DNA of 34,314 nucleotides from positions 1-34,314 of the forward strand of contig JAUIHE010000016.1 of assembly GCA_030432195.1 (NCBI GenBank), written 5' to 3'. Below are positions 1 through 8,015 of this stretch, piece by piece. Source of the stretch: Alphaproteobacteria bacterium. GTDB taxonomy: Bacteria; Pseudomonadota; Alphaproteobacteria; UBA7985; JAUIBT01. Position 1 is the first letter of the stretch; the number at the start of each line of letters is the position of its first letter. Under the pieces are notes generated by a model. The model made no database searches, had not been told where the DNA came from, and saw only the letters and a list, made by a program, of their open reading frames with translations. The translations under genes and the position numbers were made by a program.

Positions 1-182
1 ACGACTGGGGCGTGACCTGGCGCATGGGAATTCAGGACACCGTGACGGGCTTTGCGCCTGGCACCTGGGTAGGCAAAGTGCTGGAAGGCTCGCAGCTTCA
101 GCTTGAGATCATGGACAGCAGCTTTGGGCGCTCCAATGAGAGCCTGTCGGCCAACTGGAATGTCAGCATCCCGCTGTGGTGA
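1..182 (+). CDS. Outer-membrane / autotransporter-like protein, C-terminal fragment
   Basis: The window opens inside an open reading frame (codons starting at base 3) that ends with TGA at 180-182; about 59 residues are visible. The tail has alternating polar and hydrophobic residues with many aromatics (WGVTWRMGI near its start) and ends in SIPLW. A terminal aromatic residue after a beta-strand is the usual C-terminal signature of outer-membrane beta-barrels. The gene at 2219-4720 encodes an autotransporter ending in an aromatic (WQY), so a related surface protein is plausible here. The start and all other domains lie outside the window, so the family cannot be fixed. Confidence 0.5.
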   Translation, partial: DWGVTWRMGIQDTVTGFAPGTWVGKVLEGSQLQLEIMDSSFGRSNESLSANWNVSIPLW

Positions 183-335
183 TGGGCAATTCGGGCATCG
201 TCATGTGGGCTTAGCGCCATCAAATGTCTGACGACGATGCTGGTTCTAGCGCCCTTCACTGGTCCGCCTGGGCCTGAATGGAGGAAGCAACCGGGTTCGC
301 CGGCATACGACGAGCGTTGTCAGCAAGGGGCTCGG

Positions 336-667
336 TCAAGGACTGAGCTCACCAATAGCGGCCTTGAGATCGTACAGCCCACGTCTGGTGGAGCGGCTTT
401 GCTCGTATATGAGAGGCAAGTAGGGAGCCAAGCGGTCCTTGACGGTCTGAAGCCATGTGGCGCGATTGCCATTGCCACGGCCAGGTCGATCAGAGACAAG
501 AGGTCGTTCAAGGCCACGTCGCCGAATTTTAGGCGATCAGTCATAGCAGGCTGGAAATGCCTGTCGAAAAGATGTCCTTCGTCGTGGCCCCAAATCAGCA
601 TCGCGAGGCGCGTTTGCACGCACTTATCGCAAATCAAGATAATAGGGAATCCCGCCGTCTCACACAA
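336..667 (-). pseudogene. Frameshifted remnant of an unrecognised gene
   Basis: Two minus-strand frames join into one protein-like reading. The first runs from a possible TTG at 667 (or, more likely, ATG at 601) through MLIWGHDEGHLFDRHF and DRLKFGDVALNDLLSLID to about base 480. The unshifted frame then turns into low-quality sequence, whereas the neighbouring frame continues sensibly through ATWLQTVKDRLAPYLPLIYE and TRRGLYDLKAAIGELSP to TGA at 336-338. The composite is about 110 residues. The change of frame near 480 could be a real mutation or a base-calling error. I do not recognise the family. No Shine-Dalgarno sequence is evident, and flanking genes in this stretch are also broken. Confidence 0.4.
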
Positions 668-873
668 TCAGTGACATGCTTTAGGGTGTAAGCTGACCCA
701 GCCTTCACTAGGAGGTTCGCATGCCCGCTCAGAGTATGGCTCGCATCGCAACGCGGCCGGCTGTGACGGGAGGTGGAGGTCAACTTCTCATCCGCAGTAC
801 GCGCCGCAGCGGTCATGCTCTGGCAAAGATGGAGGTGCGTGCTCTAACCGCAGGTGTGCAACGCTGGTCCCAG

Positions 874-1674
874 CTAGTCGCTCTTCGGCATGGCGAGCAG
901 ATAGGACCGCAATTGACTGATGAGGACGATCCGGTCGGCCTCAGACCGCGAGGGAGCAATTGCAGGCATCGTTGTATCTGGGTTCTGAGCTCGCGGATTG
1001 AGCAAAAGCGCACGAAACCTTTTGGCGTCAAAGGCTGCCGCCAAAGCCGCAAGATCGCCCGGAACCTTCTCGCCGCCGAAGCCATTTAGAGTATGGCAGT
1101 TCAGGCAATAGGTGCGTGCGATCTCTGCCCCCTTTGCCAGCCCAGGATCAAGGCCCTCAGGCAGCAGCGCTGCGGTCGAGAGGTCTATGGGCAGAATTTC
1201 GGCCACTTGGTACGGCCACAAAGAGGCACCACGTTCGAAGATGTCCTGATCCTCGATGTTCTCCCAGACAAGGTAGTAGGGTCCCAGCGGAATGTTCGCC
1301 TCGTTCTGAAGTAAATTGTCCACCGTGAATTGCCCGCCATCCGGCAGGCCGCTGACCAGCCACGCGGAATGGGCTTGGAAATCTGCGATCGACACGCGCG
1401 ACACATACCCATCAAGCGCGCGAAATTCGATTGTATCGCCCTGATCCCGCCAATTTGCGCCGAACAAGGCTTTGGCTACGTCGGCAAACGGCCAACCCAG
1501 ATAAGACCGCGCGCGTGGCCCTTTGTCGGTCGTCAGGTGAGGTTCATAAACTACGACCTCTGACGGCCCAGAGCCGACAAGTTCCGCCATCTGCTGGCGA
1601 TCAGGCAAACCGTCTGCCAGCGCAGGCAGTGACCAGGACATAAAAATGGAAATCAAAACAGACAAGTATCGCAT
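874..1674 (-). CDS. Secreted c-type cytochrome with an N-terminal sulfite-oxidase-fold-like domain
   Basis: This is a 266-residue protein with a signal peptide (cleavage likely after ALA at residue 20), so it acts in the periplasm. Residues about 35-165 resemble the oxidoreductase molybdopterin-binding (sulfite oxidase) fold, with a DV..ALFG..W stretch and the DGY segment near residue 89. I see no clear cofactor-binding cysteine, so the domain may be cofactor-free. Residues 180-262 form a mono-haem cytochrome c domain: the haem motif is CLNCH at 190-194, and the probable axial Met is M236 in the TTMPAI segment. It probably passes electrons from a dehydrogenase to a terminal oxidase. Partner genes are not adjacent; the neighbours are broken genes and an autotransporter. 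The cytochrome call is firm; the N-terminal fold assignment is from memory of the family. Confidence 0.8.
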   Translation of the reverse strand: MRYLSVLISIFMSWSLPALADGLPDRQQMAELVGSGPSEVVVYEPHLTTDKGPRARSYLGWPFADVAKALFGANWRDQGDTIEFRALDGYVSRVSIADFQAHSAWLVSGLPDGGQFTVDNLLQNEANIPLGPYYLVWENIEDQDIFERGASLWPYQVAEILPIDLSTAALLPEGLDPGLAKGAEIARTYCLNCHTLNGFGGEKVPGDLAALAAAFDAKRFRALLLNPRAQNPDTTMPAIAPSRSEADRIVLISQLRSYLLAMPKSD

Positions 1675-1771
1675 TTGGTCTCCAATAGACTAAGCAGGAG
1701 TTCAGCTTTTTGCACTGTCCGCTAAAATCCTTCCCCGAAGTCTTGGGTGGTGTCAACGGAAAACGTAACTT

Positions 1772-2131
1772 TTGGGTTTCACGCTGCATTCTTCACACGC
1801 GCAGAAAACCGCCCAGGTCGGCGCACTGGCTTTTGGGCAGGCCGAGACCAAGATAGCCGCAAACAGTACCTTTTCACGCATCGGCTGCCGGCAGGACGAC
1901 GGTTTGAGCGGCGGCACACTAGGCAGCCAGGCTGTGGGCCTGAGGAAAGCTGCGCTAGAATTCTACGTCTCGGCTGCTTGGGGCAGTTCGGAGCACAAAG
2001 GCGCGGTGCACTAGGTCGGCCAACTACTCGACGAGCTGCAATCGATCGAAGGCTTTGATTCTTATGGCCGCTTCAAGAACGAGGTCAGCGCCAACTTGGA
2101 CAAGGCCCGCACGGCGACTGGTCAAGCATGA
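1772..2131 (+). pseudogene. Remnant ORF with an in-frame amber stop
   Basis: A reading frame of about 119 codons runs from ATG at 1772 to TGA at 2129-2131 but is interrupted by TAG at 2012-2014. Both halves look protein-like: the first contains FGQAETKIAANSTFSRIG and LRKAALEFYVSAAWG, and the second contains GQLLDELQSIEGFDSYGRF. The second half looks like an amphipathic helical C-terminus. I do not recognise the family. The single internal stop with good coding character on both sides suggests recent inactivation, in line with the other damaged genes nearby. It could also be chance coding in a gap between two minus-strand genes. Confidence 0.3.
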
Positions 2132-2218
2132 TCGTTATGCCGCTGGATTGGGAAGAAGCCCAGCCCCCGACCTGAATCACAATGGCAGATGCCATCAGTA
2201 TTGGTAGTTCGACGCGAC

Positions 2219-4720
2219 CTAATACTGCCAAGCCAGGCCAATGGACCAACGAGACGCACGGTTTGCGCCAAAGATCCCATTCTGGCCATAGGTTAGGCTG
2301 GCGTCGGCGCTTGCCAGTACATCGCCCAGCCAGGATCCTTCAGCAAGACCCGCCAGGCTGCCGGTTAGACCCACCCCCCAAGCTGCCGTTACCTGATCCT
2401 CGTCCAGCACATCCAGCGGCAGGGCCCCGGTCACCGTGTCGCGGTTCAACCAGGTGCCATTGGCCGCTGCAGACGCATAGCCGGTCAGGCCATAGATCAC
2501 TGGCTGGTGGCCCTGGACGCGCAGGCCGGTGCTCCACTGGCCCTGCTCGACCCCAACTTTCGCGACGGCGGTGCCCAGGTTGGTGATGTAGGCATCAAAG
2601 GTCTCATGGCTGTAGTTGATCGAACCATAGGGGCTGAGCGTATAGCGGTCCCAATCCAGCTCCAAGCTGGCTTTGCCCGAAGCGATCCAGCGCTGGCTGT
2701 CGGGCCTGCCAGTCTCTCCATAGCCGGTGAGCGTGTTGGCAAAGCCCGCGTAGGAGACCAGCCCCTCCAGGTTGAAGGCGTCAAAGGCCTGCCAAGCCGC
2801 ATAGGCATCGGCGCGCCAGCCCTGCTGGGCCAGCTTGCCCGCAAGCGTACCCTCAAACTTGATCTCTGAGGCCTCGTGGCCCAGCGCCAGACCCATGAAC
2901 AGATCTGAGGTCACGAAGCCATCCAGCCCCAGGGTCAGATCGCGTGTGCTGCCAACATAGGCTTCTTGGCCCTTCTTATAATACGCCCCGCCCGAATAAG
3001 CGGCGTAGAAATCCAGACCGTCGCCGGGCAGAAGGCCATCAAAAGGCGCGCCTGCCTTATCCCAAGCACCCAGCGAGGCTGCCAAGCCAGGATCGAGCTG
3101 GGCCACTTGCGCAGCTGATTGGAAGCCGCTGAGCTGGGTCGCCGCCAGCATCAAATCGTCTGTCGTCACGGAAACCCAGCCGTCGGCATCGACAAAGCCC
3201 AGCGCCTGGCCGATCTGCGCCAGGGCCTCGCTGGGGTCGGTGGTGGCGCTGGCCAGCTCCGTGCTCAAAGCGACAGCATCGCCGGGCGCGCGCTCAGCGC
3301 TGGCTTGATCTTGGAACTGGCTCAGGTTGTTCTGGAACACGCGCCCGTTGCCACCCTTGGCCTGGGCAAAGCGATTGCTGACATGTGACTGCAAGTGGCG
3401 CGCCACCTGGTCGTTGATGGCCTGCGCGCCAGACGCTAGAATCTGTTCATGGCGAAGCGCCGTGACACCCACCGAGCCACTCACCACCACAATGTAAGAC
3501 CCCTCGTCGGGGTCATTGTTAGTGATCGCAAGCGTAAAACTGAAGTCGCCTAGTGCGGTCGGTGTGTAGCTCACCGTCAGCGTGGTGGAACCGCCACCCG
3601 CGACCGAGGTCGCACCCAACACCGCCGACTGAATACTGACGTTGGACAAGCCCGAGGTATAAACATTGCCCAGCGACAGAGCATCAAATCCCGTATTCTG
3701 AACGGTCAGGACCAATGTTTTCGCCGCTCCAGGGGCACCAACATTGCCCAGCGACAGCGCTCCACCGCTGGCGATGCTGGCACCGCCTGTCTCAGATACG
3801 TCAATCTCCCGATCACCGCCCGCACAGACCCCAAACGGCGGGAAGTGTGGATGATATTGATAAGTGCCTTCAATGCCGGAATGCAGTTCAAAATTGGTGT
3901 GGTTCGTGACGCCGCAAACATTCCAGCCTGACAAGTCTTGGGCAAATGCACGAGCATCGTGGAACATGCCGCCCATATTGATGACCTTGGCGGTGTTCCA
4001 GGTGCCAATTGCTTTATTAAAGGAAAGGGCGAAGTAGAACATCAAGTCCATATTGGAGACAGAGCTGGTGTCCCAACGCGTGATGTCTTTATCAAATACA
4101 ATGGCGCTCTTGAACATGGCCGCCATGTTGGTGGCACGACTAGTATTCCAATCGCCGATATCCGCATTAAAGGCCTGAGCATTTTCAAACATGTGCGAAA
4201 AATCAGTGACTTTGCTGGTATCCCATTGGCCAATGTTACCATTAAAGGCGGTCGAAAGATCGAACATATGGGACATATTTGTGACGTTACTTGTATCCCA
4301 TTTTGATATATCTTGGCGCGTTGCAACATCATCATAACTCTTGCGGAATATACCGCTCATGTTGGTGATATTGCCCGTATAAATTTGACTCATGGTATAG
4401 CTGCCAGAGACCAAGGCCACGCCGTCGTAAACGCCACCACCAAGGAATACGAAGCTTCCGTTACCGCCGTAAGCGACAACGCTCCGCAGCATGCCCTCGC
4501 TGACGATCAACAAGCCCTCACAGCTGACGATCGTTCCGTCACCCAAAGTGTAGGTCTCACCAGCTTTTCCGACGTCTCCTGGTTCACCAGAGCAGGCAGC
4601 AGCTGCAACGCCCGGCAGGGCCAGCATCAGGCCTACAAGGATCCAGCGCAGCCAACGCCATAGGGCACAGTCGCGCTTTGCTTTCGCGTGCGCTGCTTGT
4701 GATCTTTGAAATCGATCCAT
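2219..4720 (-). CDS. Autotransporter with DUF285 (BspA-like) repeat passenger
   Basis: I start the protein at ATG 4720 (833 residues) because it is followed by a positively charged stretch and a hydrophobic signal segment (LRWILVGLMLALPGVAAA). An in-frame ATG at 4756 would add 12 residues. The passenger holds five 25-residue repeats of the W-[DN]-T-S-x-V-x-N-M-x-x-M-F type, the DUF285 pattern of BspA-like surface proteins. Next comes an immunoglobulin-like choice-of-anchor-D domain (VQNTGFDALSLGNV through ITNNDPDEGSY), then a linker rich in A, Q and D. The last ~270 residues form an autotransporter beta-barrel ending in the aromatic WQY. The protein should insert in the outer membrane and display the repeats, probably for adhesion. 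It has no obvious operon partner and no strong ribosome binding site. Confidence 0.85.
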   Translation of the reverse strand: MDRFQRSQAAHAKAKRDCALWRWLRWILVGLMLALPGVAAAACSGEPGDVGKAGETYTLGDGTIVSCEGLLIVSEGMLRSVVAYGGNGSFVFLGGGVYDGVALVSGSYTMSQIYTGNITNMSGIFRKSYDDVATRQDISKWDTSNVTNMSHMFDLSTAFNGNIGQWDTSKVTDFSHMFENAQAFNADIGDWNTSRATNMAAMFKSAIVFDKDITRWDTSSVSNMDLMFYFALSFNKAIGTWNTAKVINMGGMFHDARAFAQDLSGWNVCGVTNHTNFELHSGIEGTYQYHPHFPPFGVCAGGDREIDVSETGGASIASGGALSLGNVGAPGAAKTLVLTVQNTGFDALSLGNVYTSGLSNVSIQSAVLGATSVAGGGSTTLTVSYTPTALGDFSFTLAITNNDPDEGSYIVVVSGSVGVTALRHEQILASGAQAINDQVARHLQSHVSNRFAQAKGGNGRVFQNNLSQFQDQASAERAPGDAVALSTELASATTDPSEALAQIGQALGFVDADGWVSVTTDDLMLAATQLSGFQSAAQVAQLDPGLAASLGAWDKAGAPFDGLLPGDGLDFYAAYSGGAYYKKGQEAYVGSTRDLTLGLDGFVTSDLFMGLALGHEASEIKFEGTLAGKLAQQGWRADAYAAWQAFDAFNLEGLVSYAGFANTLTGYGETGRPDSQRWIASGKASLELDWDRYTLSPYGSINYSHETFDAYITNLGTAVAKVGVEQGQWSTGLRVQGHQPVIYGLTGYASAAANGTWLNRDTVTGALPLDVLDEDQVTAAWGVGLTGSLAGLAEGSWLGDVLASADASLTYGQNGIFGANRASRWSIGLAWQY
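3935..4309 (-). repeat. Five 75-bp in-frame repeats encoding DUF285 units
   Basis: Within the autotransporter gene, five consecutive units of 25 codons each carry W-[DN]-T, then V or A, then N-M (D-F in the second unit), x-x-M-F, and end in F-x-x-[DNA]. A partial unit lies on each side. The DNA of the units has diverged, so this is an old array rather than a freshly slipped one. Such arrays in BspA-like proteins have been described elsewhere as palindromic amphipathic repeat coding elements that move between species. Confidence 0.8.
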
Positions 4721-4842
4721 TTGAAAATCCACTACAGCATGGCGCGCCCAAAGCATCGCCTCGACTTATGCGAGCGGCGCATCCCCATGGCCTACTCGTT
4801 TGGCGCGAATAGTATTCGAAAGTCGACAATCAAGTAAACCAG

Positions 4843-4953
4843 TTATGCCTCAATGTGTCGGTTTGGAGCGGATTGTAACCCAATATAACCTATTTGCGCC
4901 TCGTTATCAGCCAACACTGCGCGCAGGCGCCAAGTCGTCCGCGACTCGTGCAT
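4843..4953 (-). pseudogene. Possible GNAT acetyltransferase scrap
   Basis: A short minus-strand reading (ATG 4953 to TAA 4843, with open frame extending upstream) contains MHESRTTWRLRAVLADNEAQ followed by IGYIGLQ. This resembles the N-terminal strand-turn-strand of GNAT acetyltransferases, where a GYIGL-type strand precedes the acetyl-CoA loop. The acetyl-CoA binding region is missing, so only a fragment survives. The assignment rests on one short motif and is tentative. It sits upstream of the autotransporter, between that gene and a broken ABC ATPase. Confidence 0.25.
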
Positions 4954-5117
4954 GACGGCGGTCAATGGCCCTAACGTTCGGCTTCCATGTTGTCGCGCGA
5001 TAGGCCCCCAGCCAGTTCGCCAATCTCCTCGGTCAGCTTGATGAGCTGCTTAAAGGGGGGGGGGCTGATCCTCCAATCAGGTTGCGCGCTTCGGCCCATT
5101 GGCGGATGCGCAGAGCG

Positions 5118-5602
5118 CTATGTTCTCCAATTGGTTTCAAAAGGACTGCCAATCGTAGTAGTTGGCGTGTCGCCCGCCAGGCATTGGCCGCCGGACAGCT
5201 GGCTAGGTTTGCGAGCGGCCATGGCGGCCAGGCCGACCAGCTCCAGCAACTCCCCGACCAGTCGGCCACGTTCTTTCTTGGAAACGTCCATGATTTCAAG
5301 GCGTAGTCGATGTTGCGCGCCACGCTCATATGCGAAAACAGCGCGTAGCCTTGAAAGACCGTGTTGACAGGGCGTCGGTGCGCAGGAAACCCACTCATGT
5401 CTACGCCGTCCAATCGGATCGCACCGCTATCGAGGCTCTCGAAACCAGCGATTGGCCGCAACAAGGTGGTCTTGCCGCAGCCCGCGGGCGCCAAGAGCGT
5501 TACGAACGCATTCGATCCGACCGAAAGGCTCACCTGATCGAGCGCACGCAAGGTGCTGCGTTCGGGCGATTTGAACTGTCGGACTGCGCTTTCAATTTCC
5601 AA
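5118..5602 (-). pseudogene. Broken PotA-type ABC transporter ATPase
   Basis: The first frame (from 5602) encodes the N-terminal half of an ABC ATPase of the spermidine/putrescine (PotA) class. It has an altered Walker A, LAPAGCGKTT in place of the usual LGPSGCGKTT, and a Q-loop in TVFQGYALFSHMSV. After NIDYALK (about base 5294) the frame is lost. The neighbouring frame continues through KKERGRLVGELLELVGLAAM and the signature start KPSQLSGGQ, then the sequence becomes unrelated and stops at TAG 5118. Walker B and the switch histidine are missing. The start is also damaged: the nearest upstream ATG is in another frame. This gene cannot make a working ATPase. No permease remnants are visible. 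Confidence 0.75.
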
Positions 5603-5832
5603 GATCGATTTCAGGGTGACCCACTTTCATGCTCCGTGCAAAAACTGGAGGTGGCAATAGGTCGCCCGCTTGGTCTGCCCATGCCTCCCATTTTACTCAG
5701 GACGGAGAACAGCGGCATGACACGGCGCGGCTCAACGTCAGCGTTTTCTGAAGTCTTTTCTGATTGGAGCGCCGTGCGCACCCACAACGGCGCTGCCAGG
5801 TGTCTGCTACGCTGGGGTGCTGTGCAATTTTC

Positions 5833-6624
5833 TCAAGCGTTTATGAGCGTCAATATTTCAGCGTGCAGCGCCGGGGTGGCGGCGGCGATGACTTGGCCGC
5901 TGGACATGATCGACAGCGGGGCCCCTTGCCAGTCCGTAATACGTCCGCCAGCCCCTTCGATGATGGGGACCAGAGCCATGAAGTCGTAGGGTTGCAAGCT
6001 CATTTCCATGACGGCATCGATGTGCCCCGATGCCAACAGGCCATAGCTGTAGCAGTCCCCTCCAAAGCGCCGCATCCCCGCCTTAGCGCTCACGCGCTCG
6101 AAGGCGGCTAAACCGGCGGCGTCAAAGACATCAGGTGAGGTGGTGTAAAGGCGTGCGTCTGCCAGGCTACGGCAATCGCGGGTCTTGCATGGCGTTAGAC
6201 CGAACAGGCTTGGTTGCCCCTGGACGCCAAGCCAGTATTCGCCGGTAGCGGGTGCGGAAATGACACCCACGACCGGTTTGCCATCGACCAAGTGGGCGAG
6301 CAAAGCGCCAAAGGTCGGCATACCGGAAATGAAGCTCTTGGTGCCATCAATCGGGTCAATCACCCACAGGTTGGCGCTGTCAGTTTTGGCCTGACCGTGT
6401 TCTTCACCAAAAATGCCGTGTTCAGGGTAGGCTGCTTCGACCTTCACCCGGATCGCAGCTTCGATTTGCCTGTCAGCCACGGTGACCGGCGATTGATCTG
6501 CCTTCAGCTCGACTTCAAGCGGGCTGCGAAAATAGGACAGGGCGAGCGGGGTTACGTCCTGCGCCACCGCAAGGGCAAATGCCGACAATTCGCTCAGCGA
6601 CGCCTGTTTGTTTTTCTCATTCAT
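5833..6624 (-). CDS. Inositol-monophosphatase-family phosphatase (HisN-like)
   Basis: The 263-residue protein starts at ATG 6624, preceded by GGAGAG; a longer frame reaches 6726 but crosses the promoter region. The metal-binding residues of the family are present: E74-E75 in GEEHG, D90 and D93 in the DPIDGT motif, and D214 in PYDFMALVPIIEGAGG. The GTKSFISGMPTFG stretch is typical of the HisN branch, which removes phosphate from histidinol phosphate, but members also act on other small phosphomonoesters. No his genes are nearby. It is divergent from an ABC importer of the phosphonate/sugar-phosphate class with a DeoR regulator, which suggests it dephosphorylates an imported compound. The family is certain, the substrate is not. 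Confidence 0.85.
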   Translation of the reverse strand: MNEKNKQASLSELSAFALAVAQDVTPLALSYFRSPLEVELKADQSPVTVADRQIEAAIRVKVEAAYPEHGIFGEEHGQAKTDSANLWVIDPIDGTKSFISGMPTFGALLAHLVDGKPVVGVISAPATGEYWLGVQGQPSLFGLTPCKTRDCRSLADARLYTTSPDVFDAAGLAAFERVSAKAGMRRFGGDCYSYGLLASGHIDAVMEMSLQPYDFMALVPIIEGAGGRITDWQGAPLSIMSSGQVIAAATPALHAEILTLINA

Positions 6625-6697
6625 GGTCTCTCCACATGTCGCCTTCTGCGGGTCACTTTCGCCAAAGCTTACAACCGGTTGATCGAAAAGTGTAGAC

Positions 6698-6728
6698 AAA
6701 ACGCAAAAAAATGCAAAAATACACAAAT
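6698..6728. promoter_or_regulatory. Candidate DeoR operator in the divergent intergenic region
   Basis: The 237-bp gap between the phosphatase and the binding-protein gene contains an A-rich direct-repeat cluster. On the minus strand it reads as TTTGTGTATTT, TTTTGCATTTT and TTTGCGTTTTG, spaced about one helical turn apart. DeoR/GlpR-family repressors commonly bind tandem TTTCGTTTT-like half sites, and a DeoR gene ends this operon. A role as operator for both directions is inferred. Confidence 0.35.
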
Positions 6729-6861
6729 GTCCTCACGCATCGGCATGGCCCAGCTCTGATAGAGCGTGAAGCCAGGCCTCCTTGTGGTTCGTCTGCAACT
6801 TATGCCGGTTGTGTTCCGCTGGGTTGAGCCGTGAAGGGCAACAAATAACAGGAGGTTAAAC

Positions 6862-7869
6862 ATGAAGAATTGGCTCTCAACCGCAGCCGCCGCTGCACTC
6901 ACCCTCACGATTGCAAGTGCGGCTTCGGCGGGCTCGCTGACGGTCTACACCGCGTTGGAAGAAGAAGAGATTGCCGACTACGTTGCTGCGGCAAGTGCGG
7001 CGATGCCTGACATCGAACTGAATGTCCTGCGCCTTTCAACGGGTAAGTTGGGCGCGCGCCTCATTGCCGAGTCGGGCAACCCCCAAGCGGATGTCATTTG
7101 GGGCTGGGCTGTTACCGCCATGATGGACCCGCAAATTCTGGCCATGCTGGAAAGCTATGAGGCGGCTGGTTCTGATGTCCTCGACAGTGCCTTCCGTGAT
7201 GCCGACGGTCGCTGGTTTGCGCCGACCGGCTATATGGGTGCATTTTGTGTGAACACGGATCGCTTGGCGCGCAAAGGCTTGCCCATGCCAACAAGCTGGA
7301 AGGATTTGGAGAACCCCGCCTTTGAGGGCGAGATCGAAATGCCAGATCCGAACTCTTCAGGCACCGGCTACTTGCACGTGAATGCGGTGCTGCAAAGCCT
7401 GGGCGAGGACGCCGGTTGGGCTCAGCTTGCTGCGGTCGATCCGAATATGGCCCAATACACCTCTTCAGGCTCCAAGCCCTGTAAAGACGCGCGTGCTGGC
7501 GAATACACCGTTGGCATCTCGCTTGCTTTTACAGCCTTGAAGTCCATCGAAGCAGGCTATCCTTTGGCTATGGTCTTTCCTGAAGGTGGCGTGGGCTACG
7601 AGCTGGAAGCCTCTGGTTTGATGGCGAGCTCGAAGAACAAGGACGATGCCAAGCGCTTCTTGGATTGGACCATGTCTTCTGAAGCGGTCGCGCTTTATGG
7701 ATCGTTCAAGGCGCTGGTCACTGTGCCGGGCGTTGGCGCTTCTGAAGCGTCGATCAAGGCCGGTCTGCCGTCTGACATCAGTACTGTCCTCGCAGACGTT
7801 GACTTCGCGGCATCGGCAGCAGGTCAGACAGCGACCAAAGCAACTTGGAAAGACAAGTTCGGCCGCTAA
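6862..7869 (+). CDS. ABC transporter binding protein, 2-aminoethylphosphonate/ferric-type class
   Basis: This is a 335-residue periplasmic protein with a clear signal peptide (cleavage after SAASA, about residue 23) and a strong ribosome binding site, AGGAGG seven bases before ATG. The mature start (GSLTVYTALEEEE) and the segments ADVIWGWAV, NSSGTGYLHV and SSGSKPCKDA are typical of family-1-like (AfuA/FbpA fold) binding proteins annotated as 2-aminoethylphosphonate-binding. The ferric-type relatives use tyrosines to bind iron. I do not see the paired tyrosines of FbpA, and the Ser/Thr/Gly-rich loops suit an oxyanion such as phosphate or phosphonate. It is followed by its ATPase and permease. 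The exact ligand is not provable from sequence. Confidence 0.8.
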   Translation: MKNWLSTAAAAALTLTIASAASAGSLTVYTALEEEEIADYVAAASAAMPDIELNVLRLSTGKLGARLIAESGNPQADVIWGWAVTAMMDPQILAMLESYEAAGSDVLDSAFRDADGRWFAPTGYMGAFCVNTDRLARKGLPMPTSWKDLENPAFEGEIEMPDPNSSGTGYLHVNAVLQSLGEDAGWAQLAAVDPNMAQYTSSGSKPCKDARAGEYTVGISLAFTALKSIEAGYPLAMVFPEGGVGYELEASGLMASSKNKDDAKRFLDWTMSSEAVALYGSFKALVTVPGVGASEASIKAGLPSDISTVLADVDFAASAAGQTATKATWKDKFGR

Positions 7870-7878
7870 GCCAGGCCG

Positions 7879-7921
7879 CCGGGAGTAGGTCTTGACACGT
7901 GCTCCCGGTAACTTCTTTCTT
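7879..7921 (+). terminator. Intra-operon hairpin after the binding-protein gene
   Basis: Ten bases after the binding-protein stop codon, CCGGGAG (7879-7885) pairs with CTCCCGG (7902-7908), followed by a pyrimidine-rich stretch (TTCTTTCTTTC). Hairpins at this position often stop part of the transcription or protect the upstream message, so that the binding protein is made in excess over the membrane parts. Confidence 0.45.
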
Positions 7922-8015
7922 TCAAGCTGGCCGCAAGACGGCTGCCTAATAGGCCTTCACAAAGGCAGTTGGGCAGACGGGCGGCTGTTTGCGACCTATA
8001 CCTGAAAGCGCCCGA

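Noticed and set aside
721-1089. A 122-codon plus-strand frame with an excellent AGGAGG site before its ATG
   Set aside because: Most of it is antisense to the well-supported cytochrome gene, its protein is rich in Arg and Gly with no recognisable pattern, and the perfect ribosome-site match may be chance or the relic of a lost gene.
5056-5063. Run of G bases as a phase-variable tract
   Set aside because: It lies beyond the end of a dead ATPase gene and is not in an intact reading frame, so switching would have no visible effect.
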